DNA from: Novosphingobium sp. ERN07
Lineage (GTDB): Bacteria > Pseudomonadota > Alphaproteobacteria > Sphingomonadales > Sphingomonadaceae
Direction of reading: 5' to 3'
Assembly (NCBI RefSeq): GCF_012641335.1
Contig: NZ_JABAID010000011.1
Coordinates: forward strand, 62,001-126,000
DNA: 64,000 bases
A program made the translations under genes and the position numbers. Each line of letters starts with the position of its first letter. Within the stretch, counting starts at the first letter, position 1. The notes under the pieces are model-generated. The model was not told the origin of the DNA, searched no databases, and worked only from the letters and a program-made list of their open reading frames with translations. Of this stretch, positions 60,201 to 64,000 are shown piece after piece.

Positions 60201-60438
60201 GAGCTTGCGCGAAACGCTGCTTGAAGCCGGCATGATCCGCTTCAAGCCGATCGTTCTGACGGCAGCCGCCGCGATGATCGGCGCGGCAGTGATCCTGACC
60301 GACCCGATCTTCCAGGGGCTGGCGATTTCGCTGCTGTTCGGCCTCGCCTCCTCGACCTTGCTGACCGTGCTCGTTATTCCAGCAATCTACATAGTCTTGC
60401 GCGACGATGGTCGCCCGTTTCCGGAACCCCAAGCATGA
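57229..60438 (+). CDS. RND-family efflux permease
   Basis: A 1069-residue AcrB-type inner-membrane pump with 12 helices and two large periplasmic loops. Proton-relay aspartates D418 and D419 lie in SIGILVDDAIVMIENIARH (helix 4). The N-terminus PREEEPQIKVPMVDIMVQAPG is the RND signature segment with an unusual triple-glutamate. Substrate cannot be read from sequence. Its operon context (rhodanese, SQR, persulfide dioxygenase) suggests a sulfur-derived or thiol substrate; this is inference. Stop overlaps the ArsR start (ATGA). Confidence 0.93.
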   Translation: MNLGISGKLTRATIMSPLTPLFLLAAILVGLLATITIPREEEPQIKVPMVDIMVQAPGLSAREAVELVGKPLETIVKSVDGVEHVYTQAQDNGALVTARFLVGSNPEDAAIRINEKIEANKDRIPVGIPAPQVTVRGINDVPIVVLTLTPKPGAAGRWDDQALSELAGKLRTEIAKVDDVGLTFITGGQHMALRVVPDPAKLALYRVPLGNLIEAVSQANRAFPAGTVREAGQAALIVAGQTLRDAQELSSLTVRSASGAPVLLADVAKIEQAPTQNQARAWRWAKDDHAAWNMGPAVSLAIAKRAGANAVAVSEGVVERVNTLKATLIPAGVEVSVTRNYGESANDKANELIFHLALATVSIVVLIGFAIGWREAGVTAIVIPTTIMLTMFASNVMGFTINRVSLFALIFSIGILVDDAIVMIENIARHWAMNDDRSRIDAAVDAVAEVGNPTIIATLTVVAALLPMLFVSGLMGPYMAPIPINASAAMIFSFFVAVIIAPWLMVRFARQTLAHGHEEHGGKLGALYKRYASKVIATPQSAKRFLIVVGVATLVACSMFYFKAVTVKLLPFDNKSEVQLVADLPEGTSLETTSRVLEQAAAVARTVPEVTSMEAYAGTSAPFNFNGLVRHYFLRNAPEMGDLMVTLLPKGDRSRSSHDVAVDLREKLKAIPLPAGGSLKVVETPPGPPVLATLLAEIYGPDEATRQKTAMQVEAIFKSVPYIVDVDNSFGQPRPTLKLIPDRSKLDHYGLSERQLFDSIGALLGGQVVGYAPRGSERDPLPIELALDQSQRSWSASLAATPVAATPTGQLVPLGELVAAKMEPGGQAIFRRDGRGATMVTAELAGRYEAPIYGMLAVDDAINAFDWKAHGLIKPDIVLHGQPEDESKASVLWDGEWEITWVTFRDMGGAFMVALLGIYVLVVGQFRSFTIPLVILTPIPLTLVGIVLGHILFRAPFTATSMIGFIALAGIIVRNSILLVDFIRHTRSADKSLRETLLEAGMIRFKPIVLTAAAAMIGAAVILTDPIFQGLAISLLFGLASSTLLTVLVIPAIYIVLRDDGRPFPEPQA

Positions 60439-60746
60439 AGCCGACCGATCTTTCCGAACTCAAGGCTAACGCCGTGGTTATGGCGGGGCGCCTCAAACTT
60501 ATGAGCCACCCCGAACGTCTGCTCATGTTGTGCCGCATGGATGAAGGCGAAGTTTCAGTAACCGAGTTGGTGGAATTGGCCGGGCTTTCCCAGTCCTCGG
60601 TCTCCCAGCATCTCGCGATGCTGCGCGAAGAAGGCGTCGTCAGCATTCGCGGCGAGGCGCAGACCCGCTTCTACAGCCTCAAGGATCCCATTGTCCGCGG
60701 CGTGATCCATTCGCTGTGCGAACTCTGCAACGATACAGGCAAATGA
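60435..60746 (+). CDS. ArsR-family regulator, BigR/SqrR-like (three cysteines)
   Basis: A 103-residue winged-helix protein: RLKLMSHPERLLMLCRMDEGEVSVTELVELAGLSQSSVSQHLAMLREEGVVSIRGEAQTRFYSL. C33 in the LLMLC segment plus C95 and C98 in SLCELC occupy places matching the persulfide-sensing cysteine pair of BigR and SqrR proteins, which form a tetrasulfide link and leave DNA when persulfide rises. It is translationally coupled to the RND permease. Likely repressor of both divergent operons through the dyad at 55711. Confidence 0.88.
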   Translation: MKPTDLSELKANAVVMAGRLKLMSHPERLLMLCRMDEGEVSVTELVELAGLSQSSVSQHLAMLREEGVVSIRGEAQTRFYSLKDPIVRGVIHSLCELCNDTGK

Positions 60747-60774
60747 CATCTGTCCGCCATTGGAAGACATAGCC

Positions 60775-61215
60775 ATGCCCGATCCCGTCCTGATCATCTG
60801 CCCGCGTTGCACAACCACAAACCGGGTGCCGCAAGAGCGATTGGGCGCGGGAGGCAAGTGTGGGCGATGTGGTGGCCCACTATTTGATGCCCATGCGATC
60901 GCGCTTGGCGCGCTCAATTTTGACGCGCATCTGAGCAAGAGCGGCATTCCGCTACTGGTGGATTTCTGGGCAACATGGTGCGGCCCATGCCGCCAGATGG
61001 CACCCGCGTTCGAAGCGGCAGCGTCCCAGCTTGAACCTTATGTCCGGCTTGGGAAACTGGACACAGAAGCAGAGCAGGCGATCGCGTCACGCTTTGGTAT
61101 CCGGTCAATTCCAACCATGATCCTGTTTAGAGGCGGTAAGGAAGTGGCCCGTCAGTCCGGAGCCATGCCTGCTGGTGCGATCGTCAATTGGGTCCGGCAA
61201 TTACTCACTGCCTGA
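60775..61215 (+). CDS. trxC: Thioredoxin 2 (TrxC) with N-terminal zinc domain
   Basis: A 146-residue protein from ATG 60775. An N-terminal zinc ribbon with two CxxC pairs (CPRC and CGRC) is followed by the thioredoxin fold with active site WCGPC and IRSIPTMILF carrying the cis-proline. Thioredoxin can reduce persulfides to release H2S and reset thiol switches, so it fits as the last gene of the rightward operon. It is 28 bp after the ArsR gene. Confidence 0.93.
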   Translation: MPDPVLIICPRCTTTNRVPQERLGAGGKCGRCGGPLFDAHAIALGALNFDAHLSKSGIPLLVDFWATWCGPCRQMAPAFEAAASQLEPYVRLGKLDTEAEQAIASRFGIRSIPTMILFRGGKEVARQSGAMPAGAIVNWVRQLLTA

Positions 61216-61222
61216 ACCGCGA

Positions 61223-61918
61223 TTAAGTTGAGTTTTGCTCTTCGACGGTGATCCCTTCACGGATATTGTAGAGCCGCCGGAAGGTCGGAATGATCTTCTC
61301 GTCATGTGTCACAACGATAATCGCGGTATCGAACTGCCGCGCCATGCTGTTGAGCAGATCGACGACCGCCAGCGCGCGGACGCTGTCGAGCGGTGCGGTG
61401 GGTTCGTCGGCCAGGATTACCGGCGGGCGATTGACGAGGGCGCGGGCAATGGAAACCCGCTGCTGCTCGCCGCCGGAAAGCTGTGACGGCATGGCCGCAG
61501 CCCGGTGCCCGACGTCGAGTGCATCAAGCAGATCGCGCGCTTCCTTGCGGGCGACGGTGTTGGGCTTGCCCGCAAGCATCGGCAGGAGCGCGACATTATC
61601 GGTCACGTCGAGAAACGGGATCAGATAGGGTGCCTGGAAAATGAAGCCGATGAGGTCGCGCCGCAATGCGCGCAAGTCGCGGACCTTCCAACCACCGTCG
61701 TAGATCACATTGTCGCCGATGATCATCCGGCCCGAACTTGGCTCAATCACCGCGCCGAGGCACTTGAGCAGCGTGCTCTTGCCCGAGCCCGATGGCCCGA
61801 TCAGCCCCACGACCTCGCCCTTGGCGACCGCCATGTTCACCCCGCGCAGGGCATGGACCGCCGTGTCGCCGCTGCCATAGGTCTTGACCAGGTTCTCGAT
61901 GCGGATGCCTTCAGCCAC
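61223..61918 (-). CDS. ABC exporter ATPase (DevA/LolD-like)
   Basis: A 231-residue ATPase from GTG 61918, overlapping the permease stop by 8 bp. Walker A GPSGSGKS at residues 41-48, Q-loop [25 protein letters not shown] text, signature LSGGEQQR, Walker [14 protein letters not shown]-loop THDEK. LolD/MacB/DevA-type proteins drive FtsX-like permeases. Convergent with trxC, 7 bp apart. Confidence 0.92.
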   Translation of the reverse strand: MAEGIRIENLVKTYGSGDTAVHALRGVNMAVAKGEVVGLIGPSGSGKSTLLKCLGAVIEPSSGRMIIGDNVIYDGGWKVRDLRALRRDLIGFIFQAPYLIPFLDVTDNVALLPMLAGKPNTVARKEARDLLDALDVGHRAAAMPSQLSGGEQQRVSIARALVNRPPVILADEPTAPLDSVRALAVVDLLNSMARQFDTAIIVVTHDEKIIPTFRRLYNIREGITVEEQNST

Positions 61919-63113
61919 CGATTGCCTCCGCCGGATCGACCTTGATCGCCGCATGGATGGCCAGCAGGCTCGCCAGCGTACAGATGCCCATGACCACGAA
62001 GAAGCCGCGCAGCGAATCTGCCGGAAGCAACAGCACGTATTTCGGGAAAAATGGCGCCCAAAAGCTCGCGGCGATCTTGCCCACAGCAAACCCGATCAAG
62101 CCAAGGCCAAGCGCCTGTTGCAGGATCATGCCGGCAATCGTGCGGTTGCGTGTGCCGATGAGCTTGAGCACGGCGATCTCGCGGATCTTGCCGATCGTCA
62201 TGGTGTAGATGATGAAAGCGACAATAGCGGCGCTGACGATGGCCAGGATCACCAAAAACATGCCAATCTGCCGCGCGGAATTGGCGATCATCTTGTCGAT
62301 CAGGATGCTCTCCATATCGGCGCGGGTATAGACCGTCACCCGCTGCCAGCGTCGGATTGCCGCGGCGACCTGATCGGCATCGGCCCCCCGTTTCACCGTC
62401 ACGAGCACGGCATTCACATTATTGCTGGTCGCCTGGGCAGCATTGACCGCTTCGGCCACAGCGGGGTATCCTGGCGGGTTCAGCACCGGGCTGGACGCCG
62501 TGCGTGCCCGTTGGCGGACTATGGCGTCGCTGTCCTTATCGAACTGCGCATCCTGCGCGTCCTTAAGCGACAGGAACAGCATGGGGTCGCCCCCGGACGA
62601 CACCATGCGGCTGGTCAATCCGACAATGCGGTATGTATTGCGGCGCACTTTCACCCGGTCGCCGATGGCGAAGCCGGTTTTCACGTCTGCTACAGCCTCA
62701 TAGTGGCCGTGCACAATCCGGCGACCGGCGAGCAGATGAGGCGGCTGGCCCGGCTCTCCGGGCAGGGCAACTTCCGCGCCCACCACCATGACCCGCACAT
62801 CACTGCCTTCATGCGCAATCTGCATGGTCAAATAGGTAACGCCCGCCGCACGATCGACCCCCGCCATGGCGCGGATCGGGCGCTCGGTATCCTCGTTGAG
62901 GCTCGATGGCTCGGCATAGGGACCAAGCGTGTCCTTCTGTACGACCCACAGGTCCGCGCCGCTGTTGTCGAGCAACGCCTGGGCATCGTCCACCATGCCG
63001 CGATAGACGCCAGCCATGGACAGGGTGACGCCGATCAGCAGCCCCAACCCCACGCCAGTGAGGACGAACTTGCCCCAGCCATGGAGGATGTCGCGGCCGG
63101 CCAGGCTGATCAT
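61911..63113 (-). CDS. FtsX-type ABC permease (DevC-like)
   Basis: A 400-residue inner-membrane protein from ATG 63113. First helix about residues 12-35 (WGKFVLTGVGLGLLIGVTLSMAGVY), a large periplasmic MacB-like domain, then three C-terminal helices (QIGMFLVILAIVSAAIVAFIIYTMTIG and onward) with KIREIAVLKLIGTRNRTI, the FtsX signature. Works with the ATPase and HlyD-type adaptor on either side. Confidence 0.9.
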   Translation of the reverse strand: MISLAGRDILHGWGKFVLTGVGLGLLIGVTLSMAGVYRGMVDDAQALLDNSGADLWVVQKDTLGPYAEPSSLNEDTERPIRAMAGVDRAAGVTYLTMQIAHEGSDVRVMVVGAEVALPGEPGQPPHLLAGRRIVHGHYEAVADVKTGFAIGDRVKVRRNTYRIVGLTSRMVSSGGDPMLFLSLKDAQDAQFDKDSDAIVRQRARTASSPVLNPPGYPAVAEAVNAAQATSNNVNAVLVTVKRGADADQVAAAIRRWQRVTVYTRADMESILIDKMIANSARQIGMFLVILAIVSAAIVAFIIYTMTIGKIREIAVLKLIGTRNRTIAGMILQQALGLGLIGFAVGKIAASFWAPFFPKYVLLLPADSLRGFFVVMGICTLASLLAIHAAIKVDPAEAIGG

Positions 63114-63123
63114 GGAAACCCGA

Positions 63124-64000
63124 TCACGGTAGTTTGTCGACGATCGAGATGTTGCTGCCTGTCGATAGCGGCCGAGCGCTGTGCAGGACAATCCGGTCGC
63201 CCTTCGTTAGCCCATCCAGTACCTGGACCCAGCCATCCGCATCTTCGACGCCCAGCCTGACAGGCACGAATTCGAGATCGCCTTCACGGATCGCCCAGAC
63301 GCCGAGTTTCCCACCGACCCGGTAAATCGCGGCATTCGGCACGGCCAGTGCCTTTGATCGTGCCGGCAAAGCGATAGTGACTTCCGCCAATTCACCAATC
63401 GGCGGCTCGCCGATCGCCTTATCGAAGCTCACCTTCGCGAGCACTTCCTCGGTCACTGGATCGGCAACCGGCTCAACCCTCAGGATCTTGCCGCCGAGGC
63501 CTCGGTCCGCTTGCGAGCGCAGAACAATCCGCGCCGGCAACCCGGCGACCAGACCTGCGGCCCGCGTCTGGTCGAAGCGAGCATTGATCCACAATTCGGC
63601 AGGGTCGACGACTTCAATCACGGCTTGTCCCGCAACAACCGTCGTACCCGGTTCGGACAGGCGGCGGACGACCAATCCCGCGCGCGGCGCAACAAGGCGC
63701 AAGTTGGCCTTCTGTTCGACGAGGGCCGCGCGTTCGGCACCGGTGCGGCCGCGATCCAGCGCTGCGGCACTACGGTTCGCCTGTGCCGTCGCCAATCCTG
63801 CCTGCGCTGCGGCGAGTGCCTGTCGGCGCTGATCAAGTGCGGCACGGGTCAGCCAGCCACCGCGAAACAGTGCCTCACCGCGGTCGGCTTCATTGCGCGC
63901 CAAAGCGAGTCGTGCGCCCGCATCCGCAATCTGCGAAGTAGCGGCCTGTTCAAGCGCCGCCGAACGTCCTGCACTCCCCGATGCCGCCGCGATTCGCTGG
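63124..64000 (-). CDS. HlyD-family adaptor of ABC exporter (5' end outside window)
   Basis: The frame is open to the right end of the window, so the start and signal sequence lie beyond it; about 291 codons are seen. Visible parts: an alpha-helical hairpin rich in Ala/Gln/Arg, a lipoyl half (NLRLVAPRAGLVVRRLSEPGTTVVAGQAVIEVVD), and beta-barrel strands ending NISIVDKLP. It is the membrane-fusion subunit of a DevBCA-like exporter, 10 bp before the permease gene. Substrate unknown. Confidence 0.88.
   Translation of the reverse strand, partial: QRIAAASGSAGRSAALEQAATSQIADAGARLALARNEADRGEALFRGGWLTRAALDQRRQALAAAQAGLATAQANRSAAALDRGRTGAERAALVEQKANLRLVAPRAGLVVRRLSEPGTTVVAGQAVIEVVDPAELWINARFDQTRAAGLVAGLPARIVLRSQADRGLGGKILRVEPVADPVTEEVLAKVSFDKAIGEPPIGELAEVTIALPARSKALAVPNAAIYRVGGKLGVWAIREGDLEFVPVRLGVEDADGWVQVLDGLTKGDRIVLHSARPLSTGSNISIVDKLP

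Noticed and set aside
61884..63260. 458-codon + strand frame across the ABC permease
   Set aside because: Antisense to the FtsX-type permease; rich in H, D, R and G with no recognisable domain.
1..64000. CRISPR arrays, tRNA or rRNA genes, insertion sequences, replication and partition genes
   Set aside because: None could be recognised by reading both strands; no regularly spaced repeats, transposase motifs or ParA/RepA-type proteins are present.

Overview
The window is GC-rich alphaproteobacterial DNA. Its gene content fits a sphingomonad (Novosphingobium, Sphingobium or relatives): a complete F-type conjugation system with sphingomonad-style gene order, a SLOG/DUF2493 protein, and small proteins with no wider relatives that I recognise. 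No rRNA, tRNA, CRISPR array, insertion sequence, replication initiator or partition gene is visible. The sequence therefore does not say whether this is a conjugative plasmid or an integrative conjugative element. Both ends cut through genes.

Left part (1-14.4 kb, mostly + strand). A partial nucleotidyltransferase-fold gene and a GNAT-like gene come first. Then come a DUF2493/SLOG gene and a small unknown gene, each preceded by a copy of the same structured leader element. Next are an origin-of-transfer-like intergenic region, a ribbon-helix-helix protein, the coupling protein TraD and the MobF relaxase TraI. A run of small accessory genes and a divergent pair of FCD/GntR-type regulators follow.

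Centre (14.4-37 kb). A tightly overlapped - strand operon encodes the mating-pair-formation apparatus, read right to left as traA, L, E, K, B, dsbC, traV, traC, orf, trbI, S26 peptidase, traW, orf, traU, trbC, traN, wHTH orf, traF, traH, traG. A palindrome-rich control region (34.6-34.9 kb) lies upstream of traA. Three small + strand genes and a lytic transglycosylase flank it.

Right part (37.3-61.2 kb). This is a large accessory block that I read as a sulfide/persulfide-tolerance and respiratory island. On the left it has two divergent sets: DUF2892, Crp/Fnr and ClC genes, then lgt and cydX-B-A with cydD-C. A second divergent unit is organised around a symmetric operator at 55.7 kb. Leftward from it run sqr, DUF2892, a TolC-type outer-membrane factor, a persulfide-dioxygenase-like enzyme, a TauE/SafE exporter and an AhpD-like gene, and further left, still on the - strand, a small membrane protein, kup, peroxiredoxin and ArsR. 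Rightward run rhodanese, an RND adaptor, an RND permease, a three-cysteine ArsR and thioredoxin 2. The expected logic is that sulfide is oxidised by SQR to persulfide and quinol. The dioxygenase, rhodanese and TauE handle sulfane sulfur and sulfite, cytochrome bd (known to resist sulfide) keeps quinol oxidation running, and a cysteine-bearing ArsR senses persulfide. The unusual part is a complete RND-adaptor-TolC pump split over the two arms of this locus.

Right edge (61.2-64 kb). A separate - strand DevBCA-like ABC exporter (membrane-fusion protein, FtsX-type permease, ATPase) runs off the window.
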